NCBI GenBank assembly: GCA_033763775.1
Contig: JANRJW010000005.1
Location: 91,103 to 155,102, forward strand
DNA from: JAJTHB01 sp033763775
GTDB lineage: Bacteria; Pseudomonadota; Alphaproteobacteria; Rickettsiales; SXRF01
Length of the DNA stretch: 64,000 bases
Direction of reading: 5' to 3'
Positions within the stretch are counted from its first letter, which is position 1. Every line of letters begins with the position of its first letter. Under the pieces are notes generated by a model. The model was not told where the DNA came from and did not search any database. It worked only from the letters and a program-made list of their open reading frames with translations. Both the position numbers and the translations under genes were made by a program. Positions 31,809-40,585 of the stretch are shown piece after piece.

Positions 31809-34193
31809 TCATTGTCTGAGCACGCCGCCAAACTTGCCAGCGGCCTGCAAAATCTGGCGCGAGGCGGCGGCGATATCTTCCTCGGTCAGCGTGCGCTCAA
31901 ACGATTGCAGCGTCACGCGGATGGCGACCGATTTTTTGCCGCTATCCACCCCTTTGCCGCTATACACATCAAACAGCTGCACCTCAGTGATGAGCTGCTT
32001 ATCCGCGGCGCGGATGGTTTTTTCAATGTCCGCCGCAGGAAGTTTCTGATCCACGATGAAGGCAAAGTCGCGCTCCACGGCTGGGAAGTCCGAACGTTTC
32101 AACGCGGGTTTCATTTTGCCTTTTGCGCGCGGTTCGAAAATCGCGCCAAGGAAAATTTCAAAAGCAACCGCTGGTTCATTGATGTCATGCGCGCTGAGCA
32201 GCCCCGGGTGCAGCTCGCCAAAATAGCCGAGAATGATTTTACCGCCGAGTGTCAGCGCGCCGCTACGGCCGGGATGGTACCATACGGGGGCGCTCGTGGT
32301 GATATCGGCCTTCATCACGCCGAGCTGCGACAGCACAAACAGTGCCTCGCGCTTGGCGTCATAGGCGGATAGCAGCTCACGCTTTTCCTGAAACTGCGCG
32401 CCATACACATAATGTTTGCTGCGGCCGGTGCGCAGCGCGCCGAGCACCATCTGCTGACCTTTTTCGCCAACATCATGAAATGTCAGCCCAAGCTCGGCGA
32501 GCGCAAGATCGCTCTGGCCGCGGCTGATATTGCTGCGGGCGCTGGCAAGCAGGCCGGGCAGCAGGCTGGGGCGCATCACGCTTAAATCGGCAGAGATCGG
32601 GTTTTGCAGCACCAGCTGGGGCTTCTGGTCGCCAAAATCCTTCGCCTGTTTTTCAGAAATGAAGGAGTAATGACAAGTTTCATCATAGCCAAGCACAACC
32701 GCCGCCCGGCGCGCTGCAAGCACGCGCAGCTGTGCGGGGGTTCGTGCTGCGCTGGTGTTGAAGCCGGCAGCGGGCAGGGGGCTTGCCGGAATGTGATCAT
32801 AGCCGTGGATGCGCAGTATCTCTTCGACCAGATCTGCCTCGCCTTCCACATCCGCGCGCCAGCTGGGCGGGACGACGGATGACGGATGGCGGATGACGGT
32901 AAAACCAAGCTTTTCTAAAACACCATAACTGGTTTCTGCTGAAATATCGACGCCGCCGAGGGTTTTTACGCGCTCGGGGGTGAAGGCAATGGTGCGCTGC
33001 CAATCCGGCGTTTTACCCGCCATAACCGGCTGTGAGGCCACGCCGCCGCACAGCGACTGAATCATCGCCGCTGCGCGCCTTGCGCCTTCTTCAAGAAACG
33101 CCACATCCAGCCCGCGCTCAAAACGATAGCGTGCATCGGATTCAATCTGCAGCGCGCGGCCACTCGCGGCCACATGTGCCGGATCAAACAGCGCCACTTC
33201 AAGCAGCACGTTCTGGGTGCTGAGGTCGCAGCCGGTGGCCATGCCGCCGATGATGCCGCCGAGCGCCACGGCGCCGGAGCTATCAGCAATCACGCACATG
33301 CCACTCTCAAGCTCGTAGTGCTTGTCATTCAGCGCATGCAGCGGCTCGCCGGCACTCGCGCCGCGCACGGTAAGAGGCCCTTTCAGCTTATCCGCATCAT
33401 ACACATGCAGCGGGCGGCCAAGGTCGAAGGTGAAATAGTTGGTGATATCCACCAGCGCCGAAATCGGCTTCTGGCCGATGGCTTCCAGGCGCTGCGCCAG
33501 CCACTTCGGGGAAGGGGCATTTTTCACACCGCGGATAGTGATACCGATAAATTGCTGGCAGCTCGCGGTTTCAATGGTAATGCCGATGGGGGATTCACTG
33601 CTGGCTTCCACGCTACTGATGGGGGCGAGTGGTTTGAGCGTGCCCAGCCCGGCTGCCGCTAAATCGCGGGCAATGCCGCGAACACCAAGGCAGTCCGCAC
33701 GGTTGGGGGTGATGGCGATATCAATCACCGGGTCAGAAAGCCCCAGCACCTCAGCAATCGGGGTGCCTATGTTGCTTTCCGGCAGCTCGATGATGCCCTG
33801 CGAATCACCGCCGAGTTGCAGTTCATCCGCCGAGCACAGCATGCCGTTTGATTCCACGCCGCGGATGCTTGTTTTTTTGATAACAAATCCATCACGGGGA
33901 ATCAGCGCACCTTCCTTAGCCAGCGCCACATAGATGCCGGCGCGGGCATTGGGCGCGCCGCAGACAATCTGCAATTCTCCGGCGTCCGACGCCACTTTGC
34001 ACACGCGCAGCTTATCTGCCTGCGGGTGTTTTTCGGCGGCAATAATTTGTGCCACCGTGAACGACTTCAGGCTTTCGCTTCGATCGATAATCTGCTCCAC
34101 CTCAAGTCCGATGGCGGTCAGCTTCTGTGCAATCTCACTGATGGATGCCGTGGTTTCCAGATGGTCTTTAAGCCAGCTTAAAGTGAATTTCAT
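31809..34193 (-). CDS. pheT: phenylalanyl-tRNA synthetase beta subunit
   Basis: The 794-aa beta subunit of heterotetrameric PheRS. It starts MKFTLSWLKDHLETT and has the N-terminal tRNA-binding (EMAP-like) domain with VCGAPNARAGIYVALAKEGA, the B3/B4 editing region, B5 with SWRADVEGEADLVEEILRIHGYD, and the C-terminal anticodon-binding ferredoxin-like domain. Just before SWRADVEG the product has VIRHPSSVVP coded by four heptamers (32870-32897), a short in-frame insertion. The ATG overlaps the pheS stop by 4 bp. Confidence 0.96.
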   Translation of the reverse strand: MKFTLSWLKDHLETTASISEIAQKLTAIGLEVEQIIDRSESLKSFTVAQIIAAEKHPQADKLRVCKVASDAGELQIVCGAPNARAGIYVALAKEGALIPRDGFVIKKTSIRGVESNGMLCSADELQLGGDSQGIIELPESNIGTPIAEVLGLSDPVIDIAITPNRADCLGVRGIARDLAAAGLGTLKPLAPISSVEASSESPIGITIETASCQQFIGITIRGVKNAPSPKWLAQRLEAIGQKPISALVDITNYFTFDLGRPLHVYDADKLKGPLTVRGASAGEPLHALNDKHYELESGMCVIADSSGAVALGGIIGGMATGCDLSTQNVLLEVALFDPAHVAASGRALQIESDARYRFERGLDVAFLEEGARRAAAMIQSLCGGVASQPVMAGKTPDWQRTIAFTPERVKTLGGVDISAETSYGVLEKLGFTVIRHPSSVVPPSWRADVEGEADLVEEILRIHGYDHIPASPLPAAGFNTSAARTPAQLRVLAARRAAVVLGYDETCHYSFISEKQAKDFGDQKPQLVLQNPISADLSVMRPSLLPGLLASARSNISRGQSDLALAELGLTFHDVGEKGQQMVLGALRTGRSKHYVYGAQFQEKRELLSAYDAKREALFVLSQLGVMKADITTSAPVWYHPGRSGALTLGGKIILGYFGELHPGLLSAHDINEPAVAFEIFLGAIFEPRAKGKMKPALKRSDFPAVERDFAFIVDQKLPAADIEKTIRAADKQLITEVQLFDVYSGKGVDSGKKSVAIRVTLQSFERTLTEEDIAAASRQILQAAGKFGGVLRQ
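32870..32897 (-). repeat. heptamer array inside pheT
   Basis: Four 7-nt units (GGACGAC, GGATGAC, GGATGGC, GGATGAC), the same word as in aguA, inserted in frame in domain B5 of PheT. No opposed arm is present. Confidence 0.85.
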
Positions 34194-35215
34194 AAGCCAA
34201 ACCCGTAATGTTTCAGCCAGCGCGCATCGCTTTCAAAGAAGGTACGCAGGTCAGGAATGCCATATTTAAGCATGGCGAGGCGCTCCACCCCCATGCCAAA
34301 CGCGAACCCCTGCCACTCATCGGGATTAATGCCGCAGTTTTTGAGCACATTCGGGTGCACCATGCCGCAGCCAAGCACCTCAAGCCAGTCCGAGCCTTCA
34401 CCGATCTTCAGCTCGCCCTGCGAGCGCTTGCAGCCAATATCCACTTCGGCGGAAGGCTCCGTGAAGGGGAAAAAGCTGGGGCGGAAACGCAGCGGCACTT
34501 CATCCAGCTCGAAAAACGCTTTCAGGAAATCATGGATGCAGCCTTTGAGATGCCCCATATGCACATTTTTATCAATCATGCACACTTCGATCTGGTGAAA
34601 CATCGGGGTGTGGGTGAGGTCGTAGTCGCAGCGATAGGTGCTGCCCGGAGCGATGAAGCGAAACGGTGGTTTGCCGCCCTTCATGGTTCTGATTTGAATA
34701 GGCGAGGTGTGAGTGCGAAGCAGCTGGCCACCGCTTAAATAAAACGTGTCATGCATCTGCCGCGCCGGATGGCTGGCGGGAATATTGAGCGCATCAAAGT
34801 TGTGGTAATCATCCTCAATATCCGGCCCATCCGCGACATGAAACCCCATCTGCGCGAAAATGGCGGTGATCTCTTCCATCACGTAGCTCACGGGGTGGAT
34901 TCTGCCCTGCGGCACCGGGGCGGCGGGCAGCGTCACATCAATGGTTTCGCTTGCAAGGCGCGCGTCCAGCTCGGCGCGCGCAAGCTGCGTTTTTTTAGCA
35001 TCAATCGCGTCTGTGATTTCGGTTTTGAGTTTGTTCAGCTCAGCGCCAAGAGTTTTGCGCTCTTCGGGAGTCGCCTGCCCAAGTGTTTTCAGCGCTTCGG
35101 TGATGCTACCTTTTTTGCCAAGCAGCGCCACGCGCTGATCTTCCAGCGCAGACGAAGATGCGCAGCCAGCAACGGCAGCAAGCGATTCGGTGCGAAGCGT
35201 GGAGATGTCGGTCAT
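34190..35215 (-). CDS. pheS: phenylalanyl-tRNA synthetase alpha subunit
   Basis: The 341-aa catalytic class II subunit. An N-terminal coiled coil (about residues 1-90) precedes the aminoacylation core with HPARQMHDTFYL (motif 1 region), FRIFAPGSTYRCD-type motif 2 (FRFIAPGSTYRCDYDLTHTPMF) and motif 3 GFAFGMGVERLAML. It overlaps pheT by 4 bp and follows rplT across a REP-like repeat. Confidence 0.97.
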   Translation of the reverse strand: MTDISTLRTESLAAVAGCASSSALEDQRVALLGKKGSITEALKTLGQATPEERKTLGAELNKLKTEITDAIDAKKTQLARAELDARLASETIDVTLPAAPVPQGRIHPVSYVMEEITAIFAQMGFHVADGPDIEDDYHNFDALNIPASHPARQMHDTFYLSGGQLLRTHTSPIQIRTMKGGKPPFRFIAPGSTYRCDYDLTHTPMFHQIEVCMIDKNVHMGHLKGCIHDFLKAFFELDEVPLRFRPSFFPFTEPSAEVDIGCKRSQGELKIGEGSDWLEVLGCGMVHPNVLKNCGINPDEWQGFAFGMGVERLAMLKYGIPDLRTFFESDARWLKHYGFGL

Positions 35216-35225
35216 GGTATCAATC

Positions 35226-35306
35226 CGTCATTGCGAGCGAAGCGAAGCAATCCAGTGTTGTAGGCTGGATTGCTTCGTCGGGCAAGAGCCCTCCTCGCAA
35301 AGACAA
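35226..35306. repeat. REP-like palindrome, CGTCATTGCGAG family, copy 1
   Basis: Arms CGTCATTGCGAGCGAAGCGAAGCAATCCAG and CTGGATTGCTTCGTC...CTCGCAAAGACA face each other between rplT and pheS. A second copy lies at 42488-42575 before the L,D-transpeptidase gene. Confidence 0.85.
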
Positions 35307-35669
35307 TTAAGCGGCTTTTTTCAGCGCGGCTTTGGACTGATCCACCAGCGTTTTGAAGGCAGCTGGTTCGTGGGTGGCGAGGTCAGAAAGCACCTTGCGA
35401 TCCACTTCGATCCCCGCTTTCAGCAGGCCATTCATGAACTGCGAATAGACCATGCCGTGCTCGCGAACACCAGCGTTGATGCGCTGGATCCACAGGCTGC
35501 GGAAATTGCGTTTTTTCGTGCGGCGATCGCGGTAAGCATAGCGCAGGCCTTTTTCGACCTTTTCGCGAGCGATCGTGATGCAGTTTTTCGAGCGGCCATA
35601 ATAGCCTTTGGCCATCTTGAGGATTTTTTTGCGGCGGGCGCGGTTCGCGCCGGATTTTGCGTGTGCCAT
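35307..35669 (-). CDS. rplT: 50S ribosomal protein L20
   Basis: A 120-aa 23S rRNA-binding protein of the large subunit, which also represses its own operon in many bacteria. AKGYYGRSKNCITIAREKVE, RRTKKRNFRSLWIQRIN and the C-terminal block are typical. It starts MAHAKSGANRARRKK and follows rpmI by 6 bp on the same strand. Confidence 0.98.
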   Translation of the reverse strand: MAHAKSGANRARRKKILKMAKGYYGRSKNCITIAREKVEKGLRYAYRDRRTKKRNFRSLWIQRINAGVREHGMVYSQFMNGLLKAGIEVDRKVLSDLATHEPAAFKTLVDQSKAALKKAA

Positions 35670-35675
35670 GGCGAT

Positions 35676-35876
35676 TTATCCTCCGTACGGCATGTATTGA
35701 ACAATGCGGTGCTGATCCGACTCATCCATGATGGTCGTACCGCGTGCATTGCGAATGAAGCGGTTGGTGCGTTTGCTCATACCGTGGCGTTTGCCAGCCT
35801 GAGGAGCGACGACTTTGCCGGTTGCAGTAAACTTAAAGCGTTTCTTGCAACCTGATTTGGTCTTCAGTTTGGGCAT
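35676..35876 (-). CDS. rpmI: 50S ribosomal protein L35
   Basis: A 66-aa ribosomal protein starting MPKLKTKSGCKKRFKFTATG, with the usual HGMSKRTNRF block; the open frame extends four codons further. GAAAGGA lies before the ATG. The usual upstream partner infC is not adjacent; the divergent gene on the other side is a YccA homologue. Confidence 0.96.
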   Translation of the reverse strand: MPKLKTKSGCKKRFKFTATGKVVAPQAGKRHGMSKRTNRFIRNARGTTIMDESDQHRIVQYMPYGG

Positions 35877-36106
35877 TTTCGTTCCTTTCAAAAATTTAGT
35901 GACCAGGCCGGAGGCCAGCAGGCTGACCAGCCCTGAGCTTGTTTCATGTGAGCGTCAGCAGACGCGAACGGAAACTACTCAAAAACTTACCGCCAAGGCA
36001 ATGCCTCGCCCGACGATAGGGAGGTAGGTTGTTAGAGGGCTTTACCCCTAAAATCAAGTAAAAACGAATAGCCTACAAAAAAAGTGGGTCTTCTGTCCGG
36101 TTTTGG
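35877..36106 (-). other. leader region of rpmI-rplT, no gene seen
   Basis: About 230 bp without a credible open frame. The part nearest rpmI has GGCTGGTCAGCC-TGCT-GGCCTCCGGCC type inverted segments on the minus strand and could hold an L20-style autoregulatory leader, which is common before rpmI-rplT. The structure was not computed, so this is a suggestion only. Confidence 0.35.
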
Positions 36107-36136
36107 TTGAAATGGTCAGGCGCGCTACCATATAAT
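36107..36136 (+). promoter_or_regulatory. promoter of the YccA-like gene
   Basis: TTGAAA (36107-36112), 18-bp spacing and TATAAT (36131-36136). The leader that follows contains ATGCCGG-TACATG-CCGGCAT (36161-36180), a small hairpin, and AGGAGG before the ATG at 36205. Confidence 0.75.
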
Positions 36137-36204
36137 AGTGTGGCTTGAATAAAGCTGGATGCCGGTACATGCCGGCATGACGGTTTAACCTTAGGAGGAA
36201 TATC

Positions 36205-36963
36205 ATGAATTTACGCGATCCGTTCGCAAAAGTAAGCACCGTAGATTACGGCCAGTCACAGGCAGCTGCCTATGACATGGGGCTGCGCAGCTACATGCTC
36301 AAGATTTACAACTACATGGCCAGCGCGCTGGCGCTGACCGGTATCACGGCGCTATTCGCCGCCAATTCTCCGGCGGTGCTTTCCGCGCTCTATCAAGTGA
36401 CAGAAACCGGCCAGCTGGCAGGCATGACCGGCCTTGGCTGGCTGGTGGCGTTTGCGCCGCTGGGCATGGTGCTGTGGATGTCTCTCGGCATTAACCGCAT
36501 GAGCACGAGCACGCTTCAGATATCGTTCTGGAGCTTTGCGGTTCTCATGGGGCTGTCGCTCACCTCTATTTTCCTGATGTATACCGGTGAGTCGATTGCC
36601 CGCGCCTTCTTCATTTCGGCGGGGATGTTCGGCGGCATGAGCCTGTATGGCTACACCACGAAAAAAGACCTCTCCGGCTGGGGTTCATTCCTGATGATGG
36701 GTCTCATCGGTCTGATCATCGCCTCGATCGTGAACATCTTCCTGCAAAGCTCGGCGCTGATGTTTGCGACCTCAGTGATTGGTGTGCTGATCTTCGTGGG
36801 GCTGACCGCGTATGATACCCAGCGCATCAAAGCCATGTATTATCAGGTGGCGGGCAGCGCGGAAGCGATGGCCAAAGCCTCCATCATGGGTGCACTCAGC
36901 CTGTACATGGACTTCATCAATATCTTTATCTACATCCTGCGCTTCATTGGCGAAAGGCGATAG
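36205..36963 (+). CDS. Bax inhibitor-1/YccA family membrane protein
   Basis: A 252-aa inner-membrane protein with seven hydrophobic helices and the BI-1 family ends YNYMASALALTGITAL and ALSLYMDFINIFIYILRFIG. YccA in E. coli inhibits the FtsH protease; calcium-leak activity is known for other members. TTAGGAGGAAT is an excellent ribosome site. A terminator hairpin (37001-37026) and a heptamer array follow. Confidence 0.92.
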   Translation: MNLRDPFAKVSTVDYGQSQAAAYDMGLRSYMLKIYNYMASALALTGITALFAANSPAVLSALYQVTETGQLAGMTGLGWLVAFAPLGMVLWMSLGINRMSTSTLQISFWSFAVLMGLSLTSIFLMYTGESIARAFFISAGMFGGMSLYGYTTKKDLSGWGSFLMMGLIGLIIASIVNIFLQSSALMFATSVIGVLIFVGLTAYDTQRIKAMYYQVAGSAEAMAKASIMGALSLYMDFINIFIYILRFIGERR

Positions 36964-36967
36964 TCTG

Positions 36968-37080
36968 GGCTTAAGGCTTCAGGCTTAAGGCTTCAGGGAA
37001 GGGGGCGCTTGCGCTCCCTTTCTTTATTATATAAATGTAATGTTTAACTCACATGCCCAAGACCTAATCTCTAATGCCTT
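36968..37080 (+). repeat. opposed heptamer arms between yccA-like and ABC permease
   Basis: Left arm: four units GGCTTAA/GGCTTCA (36968-36995). Right arm: ATGCCCA/AGACCTA/ATCTCTA/ATGCCTT (37053-37080), whose complement is of the same type as the arm after nuoA. The intrinsic terminator lies between the arms, and the permease ATG lies inside the right arm. Confidence 0.7.
37001..37026 (+). terminator. intrinsic terminator after the YccA-like gene
   Basis: GGGGGCGC-TT-GCGCTCCC (one G-U pair) followed by TTTCTTTATT. Confidence 0.75.
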
Positions 37081-37847
37081 CCTCATTCAACACCATCGGC
37101 ATCTATACCCTCTGTAAGCGGGAGATCTGGCGGTTTGCCAAAGTCTGGAACCAGACGATCATCGCGCCGGTCATCACCACGCTGCTCTTTCTTGCGGTGC
37201 TGATGCTGGCGCTGGGCGGGCAGGAGCGGCTGATTGACGGTGTGCCTTATGATCAATTCATTGCCCCCGGCCTCATCATGATGGCGATTGTGCAGAACGC
37301 CTTCGCCAATACCTCATCCTCGCTTATGCTCTCTAAAATTCAGGGGGTGATTATCGATATTCTCCTGCCGCCGCTGAAAGGCAGCGAGCTTGTATTTTGC
37401 CTGGTGGTGGGCGGGCTGGTGCGCGGGCTGGCGGTAGGCGCGGCGGTGATGACGGCGGTCTATTTCTTTGTGCCATTCAGCCTGCACAGCGTGTGGGTGG
37501 GGGTGTTTTATGTGGTCTCCGCCAGCGTTATGCTGGCGCTGCTGGGGGTGCTCACCGGCATCTGGTCGCAGACCTTTGATCATCTCTCGGCCATCACCAA
37601 CTACATCATTACGCCTCTGGCCTTTCTCTCGGGCACGTTTTATTCCATCAAGCAACTGCCGGAGTTCTGGTACTGGCTATGCCACTTCAACCCGTTTTTC
37701 TACATGATCGACGGCTTCCGCTATGCACTTACCGGCTACACCGATGGCACCATCGGTACAGGCATGGCGGTGATTACGGCTGTAAACATCACCTTGTGGG
37801 TTCTCACCGCATGGCTGTTTAACAAGGGGCACCGGTTAAAATCGTGA
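37074..37847 (+). CDS. ABC-2 type transporter permease
   Basis: A 257-aa permease of the ABC-2 (NodJ/YadH-like) family with about six membrane helices. MLSKIQGVIIDILLPPLKGSEL and the C-terminal LSGTFYSIKQLPEFWYWLCHFNPF are the usual conserved blocks. No ATPase gene is adjacent, so the partner is elsewhere. The ATG lies in a heptamer arm without a Shine-Dalgarno. The stop overlaps the argD GTG start (GTGA). Confidence 0.9.
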   Translation: MPSSFNTIGIYTLCKREIWRFAKVWNQTIIAPVITTLLFLAVLMLALGGQERLIDGVPYDQFIAPGLIMMAIVQNAFANTSSSLMLSKIQGVIIDILLPPLKGSELVFCLVVGGLVRGLAVGAAVMTAVYFFVPFSLHSVWVGVFYVVSASVMLALLGVLTGIWSQTFDHLSAITNYIITPLAFLSGTFYSIKQLPEFWYWLCHFNPFFYMIDGFRYALTGYTDGTIGTGMAVITAVNITLWVLTAWLFNKGHRLKS

Positions 37848-39013
37848 ACCACGCCGCTCTGCTTCCTGCTTATCGTCGCAGCAACATCACCATCGCACGG
37901 GGCGAGGGGGCGTATCTGTATGGCGAGGATGGCACCCGCTACCTTGATTTTGCGACCGGCATCGCGGTCAACGCGCTGGGGCATGGCCACCCGCATGTAG
38001 TGGCGGCGCTAAAGGAGCAAGCGGATCAGCTCTGGCACTGTTCCAATATGTATCGCACGGCTGGATTAGAACGCTTTGCCGAGCGGCTCACGGCGGCCTG
38101 CTTTGCCGATCAGGTGTTTTTCTGCAATTCCGGCAGCGAGGCGGTGGAATGCGCCATTAAGCTCGCAAGGCGGTTTCATTACCAAAATAAATGCGAGCGT
38201 TATCGCATCATCACCATGACGGGCGGGTTTCATGGCCGCACCATGGCCTGCATTTCAGCGGGCGGCAATCAGGTTGCGCGCGAAGGCTATGCGCCGCTGC
38301 TGGATGGTTTTGATGCGGCACAGTTTAATAACATTTCGGATGTGAAACAAAAAATCACCCGCGAAACAGCGGCGATATTGCTGGAGCCGATTCAGGGCGA
38401 GGGCGGGGTGAATGTGGCGACGCCAGAGTTTCTGCACGCGCTGAGGGCACTATGCGATGAGCATGGCCTGCTGCTGATCTTTGATGAGGTGCAGTGCGGC
38501 ATGGGGCGCAGCGGCCGGCTATTTGCTCATGAATATGCTGGCATCACACCCGACATACTCACCGCGGCCAAGGGCATTGGCAATGGCTTTCCGCTGGCGG
38601 CATGCCTGATGACCAAACGGGTTGCAAACTGCATGTCGCCCGGCGCGCATGGCTCCACCTATGGTGCCAACCCGCTCGCCATGGCGGTGGGCAATGCCGT
38701 GCTCGATGTGATGCTGGCGGACGGATTTTTTGAGCATGTTCAGCGCATGGGCGGCTTGCTCAAAGCAAGGCTGGAGGGGCTTGCAAAGCGCTATCCGGCG
38801 CTGATAGGCGAGGTGCGCGGCACCGGCCTCATGCTCGGTCTTGCGATGAAAGTCGATCATCAGGCATTTGCGCAGAAGCTGCGCGAGGCTGGACTTTTCA
38901 CCGCGCCGGCTTATGGCGGTGTGATACGCATTCTGCCGCCGCTGATCATCCATGAAAGCTATGTGGATGAAGCGCTTGCAGTGCTTGAAAAAGTTAGTGG
39001 GGCATGGGCATGA
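37844..39013 (+). CDS. argD: acetylornithine aminotransferase ArgD
   Basis: A class III PLP aminotransferase (389 aa) making N-acetylornithine. FATGIAVNALGHGHP, NSGSEAVECAIKLAR, the cofactor Asp in IFDEVQCGMGR and the PLP lysine in TAAKGIGNGFPLAA are present. GTG start overlapping the permease stop. It overlaps argF by 10 bp or less, so argD-argF are co-translated steps of arginine synthesis. Confidence 0.95.
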   Translation: MNHAALLPAYRRSNITIARGEGAYLYGEDGTRYLDFATGIAVNALGHGHPHVVAALKEQADQLWHCSNMYRTAGLERFAERLTAACFADQVFFCNSGSEAVECAIKLARRFHYQNKCERYRIITMTGGFHGRTMACISAGGNQVAREGYAPLLDGFDAAQFNNISDVKQKITRETAAILLEPIQGEGGVNVATPEFLHALRALCDEHGLLLIFDEVQCGMGRSGRLFAHEYAGITPDILTAAKGIGNGFPLAACLMTKRVANCMSPGAHGSTYGANPLAMAVGNAVLDVMLADGFFEHVQRMGGLLKARLEGLAKRYPALIGEVRGTGLMLGLAMKVDHQAFAQKLREAGLFTAPAYGGVIRILPPLIIHESYVDEALAVLEKVSGAWA

Positions 39014-39924
39014 GCCGTCACTTTACCGATTTATCGCTACTCGAAGCAGCTGACATCCGCAGCATGCTGGAGCGCGCGAAAGCGCTCAAGGCGGAGCGAA
39101 AGAAAGGCACGCTCAACCCGCTGCTGGCGGGTAAAAAACTCGCCATGATTTTTGAAAAAAATTCCACCCGCACGCGTGTCTCGTTCGAGGTGGCGATGGT
39201 GGAGCTGGGCGGCCATGCCATTTTTCTTTCGGGCAATGAATTGCAGCTGGGGCGCGGCGAAACGATTGGTGATACGGCCAAGGTTCTCTCGCGCTATGTC
39301 GATGCGATCATGCTGCGCTGCCATAGCCACGATAAGCTGATGGAGCTGGCGCAAAGCGCCAGCGTGCCGGTGATTAACGGCCTGACGGAATTCAGCCACC
39401 CCTGCCAGATCATGGCGGATGTCATGACTGCCGAAGAGCAGTTTGGCAATATGCGCGGCAAAACCGTGGCATGGATCGGCGATGGCAACAATGTCGCGCA
39501 GAGCTGGATTCACGCTGCGACCCGGCTTGGTTTTCGTCTGCGCCTTGCCTGTCCGGCGAAGCTGTCACCGCTGCCGGAGGTGATGAGCTGGGCGAGGGCG
39601 CACGGCGGCGATATTCTGCTCACCACCTCGCCGCAGGAAGCGGCAGCAGGGGCAGATGTGGTGACCACTGACACCTGGGTCTCGATGGGGGATCCGGACG
39701 CGGAAAAACAGATGAAGCTACTGCGCGGTTACCGGGTCGATGAAGCGCTGATGGCGGGCGCCGCGCCGGGTGCAATTTTCCTGCACTGCTTGCCCGCCCA
39801 TCGCGGCGAGGAGGTGACGGCTGGCGTGATTGACGGGCCGCAGTCACGCGTCTTTGATGAAGCGGAAAACCGCCTGCATGTGCAAAAAGCCATTCTTCTT
39901 TGGTGTCTAGCGATTGATTTTTAA
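39004..39924 (+). CDS. argF: ornithine carbamoyltransferase ArgF
   Basis: The enzyme makes citrulline from ornithine and carbamoyl phosphate. Carbamoyl-phosphate motifs FEKNSTRTRVSFE and HPCQIMAD and the ornithine loop FLHCLPAHRGEEV are intact in 306 aa. Two ATG codons (39004, 39010) are possible starts, both overlapping argD. No Arg-box-like operator was recognised. Confidence 0.96.
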   Translation: MGMSRHFTDLSLLEAADIRSMLERAKALKAERKKGTLNPLLAGKKLAMIFEKNSTRTRVSFEVAMVELGGHAIFLSGNELQLGRGETIGDTAKVLSRYVDAIMLRCHSHDKLMELAQSASVPVINGLTEFSHPCQIMADVMTAEEQFGNMRGKTVAWIGDGNNVAQSWIHAATRLGFRLRLACPAKLSPLPEVMSWARAHGGDILLTTSPQEAAAGADVVTTDTWVSMGDPDAEKQMKLLRGYRVDEALMAGAAPGAIFLHCLPAHRGEEVTAGVIDGPQSRVFDEAENRLHVQKAILLWCLAIDF

Positions 39925-39948
39925 ACAGATTTGCTGTATTATGTTGCT

Positions 39949-40521
39949 ATGAATCTTAAATGGGTCATCATCGGCACAATTTTTATTGTGCTACTCGTGG
40001 CGTTCGGACGCAATCCGGTGCAGGAAGCGCGTGAGCAGCGCCGCAAGGAAATCGATGAAAAAGGTGTTCTTGTTTACGAGATAGAAAAGCATCTAGAGGA
40101 TCAAAATACGGGAATTGGTGGCATGCAGCCGCGCCAGCCGCGCCCAATGACAAGAACCTTGCCACCATCACTGAATCCGCAGCAGCAGGATACGCTACCG
40201 GAGCCGGAGGCAATGACTCCACCACCTGACGGCACGCAGCCCACCCAGCCTCAGGGCTATTACCCGCCACCACCCAAGCCGGAAAGTAACATTCCGATCT
40301 TTGATCCCACTAAAACCACAGCCTCGTTGCGTGGCGACGAGCTGATGTGGCTGCCCAGCAATGTCCAGTTGCAATATCGGGCAACACGCGTTTATACCAA
40401 GGCCAGCGATGGGGTTGTACGCCCCGTGCCGGATGGCAACTATGTTATTGCGGATGGTCTGCTTGTCATGGAGGTGCTTGATGGTGAGCGCACCAGAATC
40501 CGTACTCGCGTTGGGTATTAA
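39949..40521 (+). CDS. membrane-anchored proline-rich periplasmic protein
   Basis: A 190-aa protein of no recognised family. One N-terminal helix (MNLKWVIIGTIFIVLLVAFG) is followed by a charged segment, a long Pro/Gln-rich linker (about residues 60-120, PPPKPESNIP) and a small C-terminal domain with LQYRATRVYTKASDGVVRPV and YVIADGLLVMEV. This layout suits a single-span envelope protein crossing the peptidoglycan. ATG at 39949 rather than 39931 gives a clean N-terminus. A T-rich run follows the stop. Confidence 0.7.
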   Translation: MNLKWVIIGTIFIVLLVAFGRNPVQEAREQRRKEIDEKGVLVYEIEKHLEDQNTGIGGMQPRQPRPMTRTLPPSLNPQQQDTLPEPEAMTPPPDGTQPTQPQGYYPPPPKPESNIPIFDPTKTTASLRGDELMWLPSNVQLQYRATRVYTKASDGVVRPVPDGNYVIADGLLVMEVLDGERTRIRTRVGY

Positions 40522-40585
40522 AAACCACCTGACAATCCTTTTTTTTCCTAGTAAAACAGCGCCTCAACCAATTTGAGAAATCGCC

